From: Halisarca cf. caerulea | Taxonomy: Eukaryota > Porifera > Demospongiae > Chondrillida > Halisarcidae | Length of the DNA: 64,000 nucleotides | Reading direction: 5' to 3' | Assembly (NCBI GenBank): GCA_963170055.1 | Contig: CAUJGJ010000371.1 | Span: forward strand, 2,681,011-2,745,010 | Translations under genes and position numbers: made by a program | In this document: one piece after another, positions 29,101 to 41,458 of the stretch | Numbering within the stretch: the first letter of the stretch is position 1 | Layout: every line of letters begins with the position of its first letter | The notes under the pieces: generated by a model | The model's input: the letters and a program-made list of their open reading frames with translations, nothing else | Databases searched by the model: none | What the model was told of the DNA's origin: nothing

Positions 29101-31407
29101 CTCTCCGAATGCTATGGAGATATGGCCTATCATTATTAAAATTGAATAAGTTGGTTAATTCTAACTTTGATAAATTTGTCAACATCTATCATCTTCAGAA
29201 GCAAGGGCGGGCTTTCAAGACAGTTCCGGAAATGTTGACAGCTATGGGACATGACTTTCTACACATGACTCAGGTATGATACTCAAGTGTTTCAGTGCTA
29301 AAGATGTCATACTGTATGCGTAGATTTTTTCACAGGATGAATTTGATTTTGTGGATTTGAAGCCATGTGCAAAAAATTTAAGCCTGTGATAATGTAGGTC
29401 AAGTGTTTGTGTAATGACCAAAACAGCCATCAAACATGCAGTGGTTACCAGGAAGCACTGGATGCTGTTGCTATTTCTTTAATGACTTTCGTCCACAAAC
29501 AAAGGAAGTTTATATCAATAAAAGACTAAAAAGAAGGCTGGATTAAAGGGGAATCCACCAATCCACAAAGTAAAAACCAGTTGATCCTGTGAAAATTTGT
29601 ACAGGTACAGTATTAGTCTTTTTCCTTCATGAATCCTGCCATTTTGGTTGCACTCATGAGTCAGCCATACTGTGTGCCAAACTATCATCATTATGTATAT
29701 AGATTTAAGTTAACTACATAGGAAAGAAAAAATATTCACAAGCATATTAGAGAGGTTTAGCATAACGTATGAACGCTACATAGTAAGCTGATAGGTACGT
29801 TCGAAATTTAGTATGTTTTTTGTTTTAGCAAAACGTCAAAAAATTTATATGTAACGTTATAGCGACATAGAACGATGCCGAAGATCTTTTTGCGAGTTTT
29901 TGGCGATTCTGGGGGAGATTTGGGCCATGAAAGTGTTCTTTTACTATCAGAAATGGAACGCCATGCTGAAGAGCAGCAGTTAGCTGAGTAATGGAGGGAC
30001 CGTCAACACGAGCCTTATAACGTAGAGCAACAACGTACTAAGATACCTTGATACGTCGAAACCGTTACGAAGAACGTTCTAATTTTCCATGCGAAACGTA
30101 GTAAGCTTATTACGTAACGTTTTACATAGTGCTAAACCTCTCTATAATGCATCAGCTTTTATCTCCACCAATCTATCCCACTGTCACTACCTAGGGCGAT
30201 GGAACCATGCATACATTGATCACTGTGACGGTATTTGATAAGATGGTGTAACATATTTAATCAATGTACAATCAGACCTCACTTATCCACACACATCTGT
30301 TCTGGACGAAATAGCAGATAAAGTGAGGGAACTGGATAAATTGAGGGAGCAGTAGTATAGTGTACAGTAGGATTATGGCAGTTATGTTTGTTATCGAGTA
30401 CAGTAACATTCAAGTAAAAACTACTGCAGAAAGTGAGGGAACTAGATATTTGAGGTGCGGATAAGTGAGGTCTCACTGTATGTAATTCATGCACTTCTGA
30501 ATTACCTATGTAGATATCTGCCCAAGAATATTTTGCAGGTGAGCTTGGTTTGAACAAGCGCACTGTTGATGAACTGGTGACATCAGCAGTGACTGTTATC
30601 TATGATCAAACATGTAATGCTAATGCTTTTGTGGCCATGGCTAGCCTGGCTGGTGTTCAGAGAGACAGTCTATGGTCTGTCCTTGGTGGTAATTTCCAAG
30701 TTGCCCAAGATTGTCTGAAGGAATCTGGAGCTCAATTCCATGCTACCCGAGTCACTTGTATTAAGAAACAAATCAATGACAGTGGATCTGTAATGTACAT
30801 TCTAACTGATTCAAGTACTAGTGAAACATCGGTTTATGATGCTGTAATCCTTGCTGCCCCGTTGTGTAACTGTGGCATTACGTTTGAAGGCTTTGATTGT
30901 CCAATCTACACCAAGGCATCAATGCAGCCATACCATCAGACTGTGGCCACATTTGTTAAGGGACAAATTAATCCAAGATTTTTCGGAGAGTCGTCATTAG
31001 ATGAGAACTTTCCACTCAATATTCTGACAACAGAAATGGTCAACCCTGATGCGAAGACAAGCTCTCACGGCATTGCATTGCCAGTTGATGTTGAGGAGAA
31101 ACAACTGAGTGTTTTCCGCCAGTGTCTCTCAAAAGATCCTACAAGAATTTGGAAGGTATTTTCTAGTGAGCCTCTCTTGAAAGAAGACATTTCAAAGCTT
31201 TTTACATCCCATGAGAAAGTCCAGGAGAATGTGTGGACAGCATATCCACAATTCTCTCCACCTGAGGATTTCAGCCCTTTTGTATTAGATAATTCAAAAC
31301 TTTTTTACATCAACTGCATAGAGAAAGTTGCTAGTGCTATGGAAATGAGCATGATTGGAGCCAAAAACTGTGCACTTCTACTAGATAGTGTTGTAGAGTT
31401 TGAATAA
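26163..31407 (+). CDS. PCYOX1: Prenylcysteine oxidase (four exons)
   Basis: Proposed exons: 26163-26373, 27543-27734, 29005-29273, 30514-31407; 1566 nt, 521 aa, close to the roughly 505 residues of vertebrate PCYOX1. Family members are FAD thioether oxidases that cleave prenylcysteine from degraded prenylated proteins to cysteine, a prenyl aldehyde and hydrogen peroxide, in the lysosome/endomembrane system. A hydrophobic N-terminal signal or anchor spans residues 5-25. The dinucleotide-binding motif VAIIGAGVGGTSAAYF (about residues 65-80) is formed exactly across the exon 1/2 junction, supporting the splice. VGGRSAVVNFDGHSYEAGAT follows soon after, as in flavin amine-oxidase folds. Exon 4 carries the prenylcysteine lyase-type C-terminal domain. 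Introns carry a 342-bp element, an 8-bp-TSD MITE, a foldback and a pogo-like MITE. The start is the ATG at 26163; the open frame upstream lacks an ATG. Confidence 0.88.
26819..27160. mobile_element. CATAGGC-TIR element in oxidase intron 1
   Basis: It starts CATAGGCAGAGGAAT, ends ATTCCGCCGCCTATG, and is flanked by exact TATTA copies (26814-26818, 27161-27165). It has G-rich and C-rich tracts inside. It is missing from the pseudogene copy near 42835. Confidence 0.8.
27264..27361. mobile_element. Short MITE with 8-bp target duplication
   Basis: Termini TAGTCTCGTACCCAGACC and GGTCTGGGTATCAGACTA, with inner arms GCCGCCATTTTAT / ATAAAATGGCGG. Exact AGATAATG copies flank it (27256-27263, 27362-27369). 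An 8-bp duplication fits hAT-type MITEs. Confidence 0.82.
29750..30142. repeat. GAGAGGTTTAGCA-TIR element in oxidase intron 3
   Basis: Thirteen-base inverted ends (GAGAGGTTTAGCA / TGCTAAACCTCTC), with weaker pairing continuing inward. It is rich in AACGT motifs. The flank is TA-rich, so no target duplication is clear. Confidence 0.55.
30269..30478. mobile_element. Pogo/Tigger-like MITE in oxidase intron 3
   Basis: Ends TA/CAATCAGACCTCACTTATCC and GGATAAGTGAGGTCTCACTG/TA are inverted repeats flanked by TA. Internal GTGAGGGAACT repeats occur on both halves. The corresponding site in the pseudogene (about 44300) is empty. Confidence 0.78.
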
Positions 31408-31634
31408 CGCTTTTGTCATTATAGAATTATTGCAAATATTTGCATGATATTATGTAGATTAACTTTGTTTGCCTTAATTATTGTATTCATGCATCTAACC
31501 TTTGCCATATTTGGAGACTCATGTAGATGCGATTTTGGTGTAGCCATGAGTTCACACTGCATGTGTGAGTGAGCTGAGATAACCTGGTTAATACACACAA
31601 TTAATATAACTGTCTGACACCTAACACGTAATAG

Positions 31635-31811
31635 TTTAGCACCTTTTACATCTCATCGGGTCCTATTGTGTACATGGTACTGTACTTCACTGCTATGGAT
31701 GCCTCTACTACCATGCTACGGGACGTGGAGACCATAGGATGGGTCTTTGGCCAGAGTGGCTACTATTACTACATGTTTGGATGCTGCACAGCAACAACCA
31801 ACAGGTCTTAG
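31635..31811 (+). other. Unassigned 58-codon open frame
   Basis: An open frame downstream of the oxidase gene that ends TAG at 31809-31811, with an internal ATG at 31694. It has hydrophobic and Tyr-rich segments (IVYMVLYF, SGYYYYMFGCC) and begins after an AATAG acceptor-like site. No family or partner exon is recognised, and it may be chance. Confidence 0.2.
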
Positions 31812-31969
31812 TACAATAGTAATCATTATTTGCGGTCCTTAACTATTAAATCTCACTTCTTGCTACGGTTACATGCCACCCTACTTTTACTTTGTAGTTA
31901 CATCATTGGATAGTTCCTTTGCATGTGACTATATATCTGCGATATGTATTCAATCCATTATTATATTAA

Positions 31970-32284
31970 TTATTGTGATTTGTCATTCTTCAAGATTTCT
32001 TTATAGGAACAGCAACTGCTTAGCTACAGACTAAATTAGTTAATTTTACGGGTTTAATGGTCATTGCAATATATTCAGGCTTTGTAACCTTTCAAGAGTG
32101 AACTTAAACCCAGGAGACCATGCATCTCTTCTTTTCCCATTCTAATTACCTGATCAAAATTATTGACCATTCATAATTTTCAATAAAATGATGCCAGCAC
32201 CAATTTGAGTGCTGATATCGATCGATCTGTGATAGAATGCACTAAAGTGTCTTGCAGTATGAATTCTTATAACCATGCAGGACA

Positions 32285-32340
<56 letters not shown>

Positions 32341-32343
32341 TAC

Positions 32344-32376
<33 letters not shown>

Positions 32377-32379
32377 TAC

Positions 32380-32446
<67 letters not shown>

Positions 32447-32650
32447 GGTGGGTAGGTGTGTGTGGGTGTGTGATGGTGCATGTTTTGTTTAAGCTAACCT
32501 GATCGATCTTACTCTTAGCAGAGACATTTCTTAGACTACTAGCGACTAAGTGTAAGACTAACTTTACACCTTCGCAGGTACATTCACAGCTGTGCAGCAC
32601 ATGTGTAGCTATACATCACATGGCACAGTACTACATGATTGACATTCACA
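31970..32650 (+). pseudogene. Possible relic of a CD225 locus 3' region
   Basis: Short blocks recur in the same order in the second CD225 gene. TTCAAGATTTCTTTATAGGA near 31990 matches the end of that gene's intron 3 near 50195. ACCATTCATAAT...ATGATGCC near 32165 matches 50684. GATCTTACTCTTAG near 32507 matches 50786. The last coding exon itself is not recognisable. A TG microsatellite interrupts it. Confidence 0.4.
32287..32475. repeat. (TG)n compound microsatellite
   Basis: TG tract with two TATGTGTGTACTTG interruptions and a GGGT block. Frames across it are artefacts. Confidence 0.95.
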
Positions 32651-32689
32651 TTGCTCAAACATATGCACATGTAGGGGTGATGATCAGTG

Positions 32690-35480
32690 AAAAATTCTGT
32701 GCGGAGTGGAGTGCTAAAGTAGTTAATAGGGATTTGGAGGATTTAGCGTGGGAAGCATGACGAGGACAGCGTGCTGTTCATGGGTGTGTGTTACATACGT
32801 ACCTCCGATATCTTCCAGTAGAGAAATCCAATTGGAAGAGGTACTTTTGTCAATATTGGAGCAGGTAGATCGAGACCTATTCAACCATGAGGAGTGTGTT
32901 AATGTGCGGGGACTTCAATGATAGATGTGGTACAATCTAGTTGAATATGATAGTGTAGAAAATTGAGTGCCTCTGGATGGAGTGGTAAATAAATAAGGAG
33001 AGAAGTTAGTGGAGATGATGAGGGGGCTAGAAATGGGTATTGATTATGGTGGAAGGGAGAAAGATGCATTTACATGTATTTCTAAGCAGGGCTGATCAGT
33101 AGTTGATTATTGCATTATGGGGTGTGAGGATCTAGACAGAGTGGACAATTTCCGGGTCAAGACAATGTCTGAGTGGAAGCAGGAAGAGCACCAGACCACC
33201 AGACCACTCAGTCCTGCTGTGGAATTGGGTTTCAGACGGAGAAGGAATATTAGGTGCTCGTGTGAGGGGGCAGATGAGAGCAGAAAGATGATCCCATCAG
33301 ATTATTTGAGAAATGATGATGGTAGGATTGAGGATCTATGTGAGAGTTTGAGGACCATTGGGTATATGATCAAAAGAAACTAGAATCTGTATAATGAATC
33401 TTAAAGTGTATTTCATATACTTGGTTTTGATTGTTCAGCGTGATTGTGCTCCTGCAGACATTTAGGGTTCTGCAGCCCTTAAGTTATATTATACTTGTTG
33501 TTTCGATTTTGCTTTTTAGGCTTTTTATTGTCAGTCATTGTAGTATAGTCTATATTCATGTTTCTTGATGGCCTCACAAGACATACACTTTGATTTTCAT
33601 GCAATGTTTCACTGTGAATGTTTGAGTTCATTAGTAGCTTTTTGATCACTCTTGTGTGTTTTTGCTTTTCCATCTGCACTGCTTGCATGGAAAGGTGCAG
33701 CAGCTTTTGGGTCAAGGGCCATTTTGGCCTAATATGGACAATTTATGGATATAATGGTCGGTGGCTTGGTGGAAGTTCCATGCACTGCAGAAGAAGAGGA
33801 TGAAAAGTCAACCATCATGGTTTACCAAGTTACTGGTAGGATTGAGCCATGCAGGAAGTCTTTAGGGAGGAGAAACTGTGAGTTACTGACAACTTCTGTG
33901 GCATATCTCTGACCTCTGTGCATGGTGGCATATCTCTAACCTCTGTGGTATACAAAGTGCTATGTATGGTCCTAAATAGGAGGCTGTCCTCGTTAGCTGA
34001 GGAAGATGGGCTCATTGTTGAAGGGCAGGTAGGGTTTTATATAGGTTGAGAAGATGTAGAGATCAAATTCTTTCTTTAATTGATTCTCCTTGCCCAAACT
34101 TGAATCTCAGAAAGGGATTTGGGATGTTGTAACTTTGTGGATTTTCATGAAGTATATGATAGGGTCAACAGGGAAAAGCTGTGAGTATGTCTAAAATGTG
34201 GGGGTGGAAGGTCGTATGTTAGAGTTTCTTCTGGCCTCTTATGCAGATAATTATTATGAAGGAAAAGTAGCTAAATTGATTAGTGAGGAATTCTTGACAA
34301 GTGTGGGGCTGAGACAAGGATGTGTGCTTTCTCTGTTGTTGTTCTCTCTTTACATTAGTGGTATGGTGGTTGAGTTCAGGAGACAAGGAAGGGGTGTGAA
34401 GTGTAATGGGGTGGTGGTACCAGATCTTCTATTTGCTGATGACACAGCACTAATTAGTGAGGATGCCAATGGTATGAGGGAGAGCCTCCAATGTATGGTC
34501 AGATGGTGCGGTGAGTGGGGTGCTGAGATCAATACAGAGAAATCTGGGGTTCACTTAAGAAAGAGACAATTGAAAGATCCCATATTTGAAAAGTTTACTA
34601 TTGGTGACAGCAAGGTACGTACCAATATGGTGGCTGAGTTTAATACTTTGGCTGTATGATTGATGAGATTCAGGATTTGAATAGTATGATAGAGTGTAGA
34701 GCAAGGATGGAGAGGAGTGAATTGAGCATGTGGATGCAGAGGTGTAGGTCTTCTGTTGGGGATTTGCACTTTGATGGCTTCTATGGTGGATACTATGTGA
34801 TGTATAAAGGTACCTGGGGAAATTACAGGTACAGAGTTGACCAACTGCAGATAAGAGGATTCTGGATGTTTATAGGAGTGGGCAGGTATCATCCCAGGGC
34901 AGCACTATAGGAATTGAAATGGGTATACTGCCTTTAGTATTCATGGGAGGCCAGAATCAGATGCATGCTATTCTGCATGGTCTAAGATGATGTGTAGTCC
35001 AGTGTATGAAGGGAGGTTACTAAAGAGGACGGCACTTGAGACTGTGGGGAATAGAGGGAGGGGGGGATGGATTAGGAAGATAAGGGCATGTGCTAGGTAG
35101 TTCTAATGGGAGGACGTGACTGGGAAATCTGTTAAAGGGATGATCAGTATGAGATTAAGGATATGTTGAGGGGAATTGCACGGGGAAGGGTGACAGAAGA
35201 GTGAGGTAGGGATTTGCAGTGAAGCTTAAACGTGACCTGAAGTCTCTGCATGAGAGTGGATCAAGATCCACCTGTGCATGTGTACCTAACAAAGTACAGA
35301 GGTTGTGTGTGCACTGTTCTCTACATAAAGTTGAAGGCATGTACCATTGGCTGATGAAATGTCCAGGGAGAGTAGGGCCAAGCTGATTGACAAGGTGAAT
35401 TGTCTTCTTGACATGCCAGATATCATACTGAAGAGGAGGTTGCAGATTTTGTAGTGGATAGGGCGTGCACCAATGTGCAA
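32690..35480 (+). pseudogene. Decayed LINE with AP-endonuclease and reverse transcriptase
   Basis: Order of recognisable pieces on the + strand: endonuclease motif CGDFNDRCG at 32905-32931; a DAFTCISKQG-type segment near 33065-33090; reverse transcriptase open at 34198-34659 with GLRQGCVLSLLLFSLYISGM and the catalytic LLFADDTALI; and a terminal Cys/His segment (CVHCSLHKVEGMYHWLMKCP) near 35310-35365. Many stops and frame changes lie between. The order EN-RT-CCHC is that of APE-type LINEs; the clade is not determined. Confidence 0.78.
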
Positions 35481-35813
35481 TTGATCAAAGTATAGTGTAG
35501 TATATGAGTATCAAAGTGGTGTGAAATGAGAGATTTGAGCAATAATTATTGTCCCAAGCTTTTGTAATAGGGTGCATGTGCATGTAATAATCACTGTGGT
35601 ACGTGTATTATGTGTATGTGATGGTGCTGCATTGGGCCATGTTGGTCATATAGTGTTGCAAGACACGATGCACTGGAATAATATAGTAGTCTGGCGTATA
35701 GCCGGTTCCTACTCGGCCATTTTCGTGTGCTCGCCCATGCATTGATTTGACGTCAGCCCTCGAACGCCAAGTTGAAACGTGACGGTGAAAGACAGTGGAT
35801 CACCATCGAGATC

Positions 35814-37100
35814 ATGAGCTACCAGTCTTTGAAAGATGGTACGTGATAGTATAAATGACCGAACATCCAATTTGGTTTGTCCACAGGTACTTAGATACTA
35901 CTGCACTTAGATATTCTGTACGTCCCCGTACGCAAGTATAGAATACCTATGGTTTGTGTGGCCATGCACAGACGCTTTCTATGGTAAGACGTGATCGACG
36001 ATTATGTGATCAACTCACAGGTACGTAAAGTAGGGAGAGCCGTTCACAGGATCTGTGCTGTGAGTGTGCATGGTGTGGCTTCCTAAAATCGGTGATTTAT
36101 TTCGAATAGTATAATTTTTCGAATGCTTAGATAAGGGTATTTGGCACTAACAAGTAATTTAATGCTTAAAATTGTTTATATTTACCCGTGTTCCCTGGTC
36201 ATTGGTCCTGCAGAGGGAACATACTTAGCTTAGGACATCTAGTGTAACATTTATTACCAACACTACACGGCACTTCTACTTTAAGTACGCCTGTGGAATG
36301 TACTACCTCCAATTGACATTTCACTTCCCTTTAGTCACCTTAAGATCTCATTAATAATATTTTTTAGAGTCACTTTAGAGTTAACTTCAATCCAGATTAT
36401 CCTTGTACATTCCACCTTGTTTGTCCATGTTCCAACTATCATTTGTCACATCCGCAAATTTCTGATTTCTCATGCATGTATATGTGTTTCACCAGTGTTA
36501 TGATAATTTGTATGCCTCAACTTAATTTCTGACCACGTCACATGTTGATGTTTGGACCATCAATCACACTTGCATCATCTGATTATTTTTCACTGTCACT
36601 ACTTCCTCACCCAACAATGTGTGATTGTAAAGTTTGAATTGAATTGAATTGAATTCAGCAACTGTATCCTAAAAGTATTACACTATTCTGTATTTCCTTG
36701 GTATAAGCAACAGACACTATATACTAAGGTCACATTGTATAGAGTGTCTATATAAGCATAATCAATGCGGGTTCATGTTGTTGAAATAGCTGTCATCCCA
36801 TCAACAGCACAAAGAGTATAAATACCAATGACAAGAGAAGAGACATGTAGAAGCATACAGTAATGATTTACTAACTGTAAACAATATTAGAATATCAGTT
36901 AAACTGATTTGAATACTAGACATTGATGAGCTATTTGTGGCGTCAAACAGTGGAAGTGGGAGGTGAAGCACATGAATGACAACAGGATGTGGGTTGCACC
37001 CTTGTACTATAAGATATGTATAATATATATAGTCAATCTACATAAGCCCCTGCATGCATGGTATTTCCTTCCGGAGATGAAGATCGTATAGACCCTATAT

Positions 37101-37133
<33 letters not shown>

Positions 37134-40100
37134 ATATAAATAGATAGATAGATATTTGATTTGAGTGCACCATGCCCAGGAGGGTACTGGGCCATGTGGG
37201 CCCATGTATACAACAGAAGCTATATCTTAGTTATAATAGACTATGCTAACACTTAAATGCGTGGACAAAGTTAACTGTATTGTAACACCATATTAGTTAA
37301 CAATGTTAAGATCCATATCATCCACAGAACCAAGATTCGAGCCCACCATCAACACTCCATTACAGCTGATGTACACATCACTGCATCCCTCTTCTTTTGC
37401 TTTCCTCATCCTGGCTATATACCATTACCTTCATATTTGTTTTCTGTAGAGCTGTGAAATCCTGGTTAATGAAAATACCCGACCCTTTCAAAAGATGGCA
37501 CCTATTCATAATCTCAGACTTGCTTTTCAAGTCTTCCAGCTTCACTAACACTGGCCGGGTACCACCAACCTGCTTCTTCCATAGCCTAAACGCCACATTG
37601 ATATTGATAGATTTTGACTCCATCCCAAGGTTCTCAACAAGTATTTTTCTGAATTGGGTTACACCGTCACGTTCGTCCTCTTTCATACCAAAAACACCAA
37701 CATTCTTGCTTCAGAGTTGTCTATCCTGCACTTCAATCCTCCGTTCTTGTTCTCTCAAAGTTGCAGACATAGCCTGAAGATGGTGTCTACAATGTACTTC
37801 CTCAGACATACTAACAATGGTTGATCTGTTGCTGATCACTCAATGTCTTTAATTGGTAAACTTTACAATATTCTCCTTCAATAGTTCAAATTCTTGAGCA
37901 AGTTGCTGTATCTGAGTCTCCATCTTAGTATGGCTGCGCTCTTGTGTTGTATGTGTGTGCGTGTATGTGTGTGTGTGTGTGTGTGTGCGCGCTTGCGCGT
38001 GTGTGCATGTGTGCGTGTGTGCTTGCATGCGTGCGTGCGTGCGTGTGCATGTGTGTGTGTGTATATTTATCATTTATTTATTTATTTATATAAATGACAA
38101 GAGAAGAGATATGTAGAAACACACAGTAATGATTTACTAACTGTAAACAATATATATTAGAATAACAGTTAAAATTGATTTGAAGACTTGGCATTGATAA
38201 GCTTAAGCTATTTGTGGCATCAAACAGTGGGAGGGGGAGGAGAAATTAGTGTCATATTATGTGCATTTATTCCCAGTTATGCATAGGTTCATTTTCCAAA
38301 AATTAATACAGTGGATATTTTTGTATGTATTATAGAGTGTATGTAGTATGTTTTATGGAGTGTATTTTAAAGGGATAAAATTTCCGTAGATGCTAATAAT
38401 TTGAATAATTGAAGGAAAATATCATGGTTCATGCTGGCATGCATGGCTGGTGTACGTGAAGTGTACTACTTGTATGTATGTATGTACATATCATTTCTTT
38501 GTACGTTAGTACCTCTTTTGAGAGACCACCCTTAGGGGAAGGTGAAAGGTGGTCTTTCAAAAGAGGTGGTCTCTGATTGGGAGGAATTTAGTATCATATT
38601 ATGTGCATTTATTCCTAGTGAGACTGGTCTTACAAAAGAGGTGGTCTTTCACGAGGGTGGTCTCTCAAAAAGGCACTACTGTAGTACATTATTCTTTTCA
38701 ATTTTAATCCTGGGTACATTTGGCCATATGAAGTTCATGCTCGGTTTTCTAGTATGAGGAGCAAAACGCAGTGTACTTGTCAAATTTTATAAAATCACTG
38801 CATGAAGTGGAAATTATTAATGGAATCCACTATCTGGAAAGGCTGATATATAGAGCCACCTCGTGCATGCCTCCCTAACAGACCTAATGGTTATATATGA
38901 AAATCTAGGGTATAGCCTATAGCCTAGTTGGTCTACTGTAGGGTAATAGTCCTGAGGTAAAGTGGACTTCTGCTGGGATCGAACCAGCAACCTTGAGCTT
39001 GATACGCCTGATGCTCTACCTTTTTAGCTATAGGAAGTCCATCTAGTAGGCAAGACCACGGATTATCCTTAAGAAGGCACTCCTCCTCATTTACTAGCTG
39101 TACAACTAAACTAAGTTGATTTGTTACTATTGTTAATGGAGTAGGTCAATGTTATGGAAATTTTTAATGGAATCCACTACCTAGGAAAGGGTGACATACA
39201 GCCACCTCCTGCCTCCCTAACAGATCTCATGGCTGTTTTTTCCCCACAGTAGACTAACTAGGCTATAGGCTAGGTTTAGTTGCCCTAGACTAGCTTATTT
39301 GACCATTATGTCTACTGCAGAGGGTTTAAGACCTCCTTTCCATGCAAACTAGGCTAGGGTGCGTTGGGTTGCCCTAGACTTTCATACCATTAGGTCCGTT
39401 AGGGAGGCACAAGATGGTTGTATGTTGCCCTTTTCTAAGACTTAGTAATGGATTCCATTGAAAATCTCCATAATATTGACCTACCTTTTAAGGCCAGGCA
39501 AAATTGATTCCCAGTTTATCGTCAAGCCTTCTAAATTATAGCATGAGGGAGGGAGGTCATTTTTCATTATTCATTTATAATGAAATGCACTTTGAGGTAT
39601 TATTTATACATACGTATTCATACTCCTTGATCATTGTAATACTACAAACTATGTAAAGAAACAAATGTATTACAGTATATCCTTTTATTTGTTCTAAGAC
39701 TAATACATGTACAACTACACGTACATATTAAAATCATATTTTACACACAAATTAATGAAAACAATATGTAGGCTAGCAATGGCTAGGCTCATCTATGATC
39801 ACATAACCACAAATAATGAATAATGAAAATAGACAGGTGCAAGCCAAATCACATGCGGGCGGAAACGATAAACTGGGAATTAACTTTGCCTGGCCTAACA
39901 ATAGTTCAAAACTGCATGTCATTGACATAGAATACAATGAAAGGAATATGGATTGTAGATTTCTAAATGGTTACACATTTTTACTTGTGCTCCTTGAAAT
40001 TCTCTCATTGATGCTTGTTATTTTGTGTATTTAACTTATCTCAGATGACTCCGATGACCAGCTTGTACCGGACGACAATGTTCCATTGCTTTCTCAGCAG

Positions 40101-41458
40101 TCAGGACCCAGCCAGATGATACCTCCAACCAATGCAGCCTTCGCCCAGCAACCTCAGACTGTACCATCTACTTCCCAACCACTGCCCCAGGGACACACCC
40201 AGCAGCCTCAGCCAATCCCCCAGGGACACACCCAGCAACCTCAGTCACTCCCCCAGGGACACACGCAGCAGCCTCAGCCACTCCCCCAGGGACACACCCA
40301 GCAACCTCAGTCACTTCCCCAAGGACATACCGAGCAGCCTCAAGCACTCTCCCAAGGACATACCCAGCAACCTCAGCCACTCCACCAGGGATACACCCAG
40401 CATCCTCAACCACTGCCTCAAGGATACACCCAGCAGCCTCAACCACTCCCCCAAGGACACACCCAGCCACCTCACCTTGGTGCATATCAACCTTCTCCAC
40501 CAGTAATGGGACAGCAAAATATTACTGTATGTAAATATGGTTGTGGAAAATGTCAACCCCTTAGTGATCCATGTTATCCAAATTCTCACATAATATTATG
40601 TATAATATTATATTTGTTTTTATCTCCAGTCAAACCAAGTTGTTCTATCTCAGCCTACTAGTCAACCCGCAGTAACTGTCCAACGTGAAAAGGCTCCTGA
40701 GTACTTGATCTTCTCTATTATACTGATAGTGGTTTGTACTCTTGTTTGCCCACTGGTGTGCCTTCCCCTGAACATCCCTGCACTGATATTCTCTATCAAG
40801 GTAACATGGCACTGTTCCTGATTTGTTCTGTGGAATTTCCATGAGAATTGATCATATAGCAAACTTTAATTGTATGTATGTAACTAATGTATATAATGTG
40901 TGTACCTTCGGCTCCTTAATTAAGATGTATTCTAACATGAGCTTTATAAATAATTATGTGATCATGTTGCAATGATATTGATATCTCATCTTATAAATCA
41001 TACCCTAAGGCTCATTTCACAACCGTGCAGCGCATGTCCAATACTTAACAGTGCCAATGATTTACTCTTAATGATAGTGCTCTGGTCAAGAACAATAAGA
41101 ATGGCCAGTTTCCATTATATTGTCGCCAGAATTTATTGTGCAGTAACTGTGTTAGTGCTATAATACAATACCTTATGTACAGAAATCAAAAGCTTATATA
41201 TGTTTGTTTATGTTTTTTTTGTTGTGTGATTGTATCATGCCTCCAGTTTAACAGTGTAAGATTAAGATATTATTTTTTTCATTTTTCAAATTCCAGGCCA
41301 GCAATCACAATGGTGAGGGAAACTATGAAGATGCAAGACAAAGTGGCAAAATTTCTCTTGTTCTGAATCTTGTTTCCCTGTTCCTTGGGGCTAGCCTCTG
41401 GGCTGCTTATATTGTAATTGTTGTCATTGCAGTCATAGTTAATAATGCACCGCATTAG
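35814..41458 (+). CDS. CD225/dispanin membrane protein with Pro/Gln repeats, copy 1
   Basis: Proposed exons: 35814-35838 (25 nt, MSYQSLKD plus one base), 40045-40526, 40630-40800, 41297-41458; 840 nt, 279 aa. The junction of exons 1 and 2 rebuilds an Asp codon, followed by DDSDDQLVPDDNVPLL. Exon 2 holds nine 11-residue units of type QGHTQQPQPLP. Exon 3 (171 nt) and exon 4 form the CD225 domain: membrane segment 1 about residues 194-218 ending in NIPALIFSIK, the conserved loop NHNGEGNYEDARQSGK, then segment 2 about 245-274. CD225 proteins (IFITM, PRRT1, SYNDIG1) are two-segment membrane proteins with cytosolic, often Pro-rich, N-termini. Intron 1 is long and carries LINE and microsatellite debris. 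The exon 2 repeat makes long spurious frames on the other strand. Confidence 0.85.
36780..36990. repeat. Intron repeat shared by CD225 copies 1 and 3
   Basis: The block from TTGTTGAAATAGCT...CCCATCAACAG through GGATGTGGGTTGCAC recurs at about 52733-52940 in copy 3. Its middle part recurs at about 38088-38240 in copy 1. It marks segmental duplication of the locus. Confidence 0.75.
37378..37925 (-). pseudogene. LINE ORF1 fragment
   Basis: Minus-strand frame, best at 37378-37686, with RPVLVKLEDLKSKSEIMNR and LKGSGIFINQDFTALQ. This is the signature of L1-type ORF1 RNA-binding proteins (cf. the RPVLVKF...LKGTGIFINEDLS pattern, recalled). Upstream it continues as a coiled-coil-like segment (LREQERRIEVQDRQL) after an in-frame stop. 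It lies antisense in intron 1 of CD225 copy 1. Confidence 0.7.
37951..38062. repeat. GT/GC-rich microsatellite
   Basis: Imperfect (TG)n with CGTGCGTGCG blocks. Low-complexity frames only. Confidence 0.9.
38509..38676. repeat. GTGGTCTCTCAAAA-type short element
   Basis: The left end TACCTCTTTTGAGAGACCACC and right end GGTGGTCTCTCAAAAAGGCACTAC are inverted. Internal copies of AAAAGAGGTGGTCT repeat. It is related to the ends of the element at 11809-13695. Confidence 0.6.
38800..39490. repeat. Three copies of a SINE-like repeat
   Basis: The block AATGGAATCCACTA...CCTCCCTAACAGAC occurs at about 38818-38905 and 39165-39230 in direct orientation, and inverted at about 39390-39470 (AGGTCCGTTAGGGAGGC...GGATTCCATT). 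The last two form an inverted pair. A tRNA-like head adjoins the first copy. Confidence 0.65.
38963..39040 (-). tRNA. tRNA-like sequence (SINE head or tRNA pseudogene)
   Basis: On the minus strand it starts GGACTTC and ends GAAGTCC plus a discriminator base, so the acceptor stem pairs fully. The T arm GCTGG-TTCGATC-CCAGC is perfect and contains a canonical B box (GGTTCGATCCC). The A-box-like TAGCTAAAAAGGTAGAGC is present. The anticodon stem does not pair well, so I do not assign an amino acid; it is more likely a SINE head or pseudogene than a working tRNA. Confidence 0.55.
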
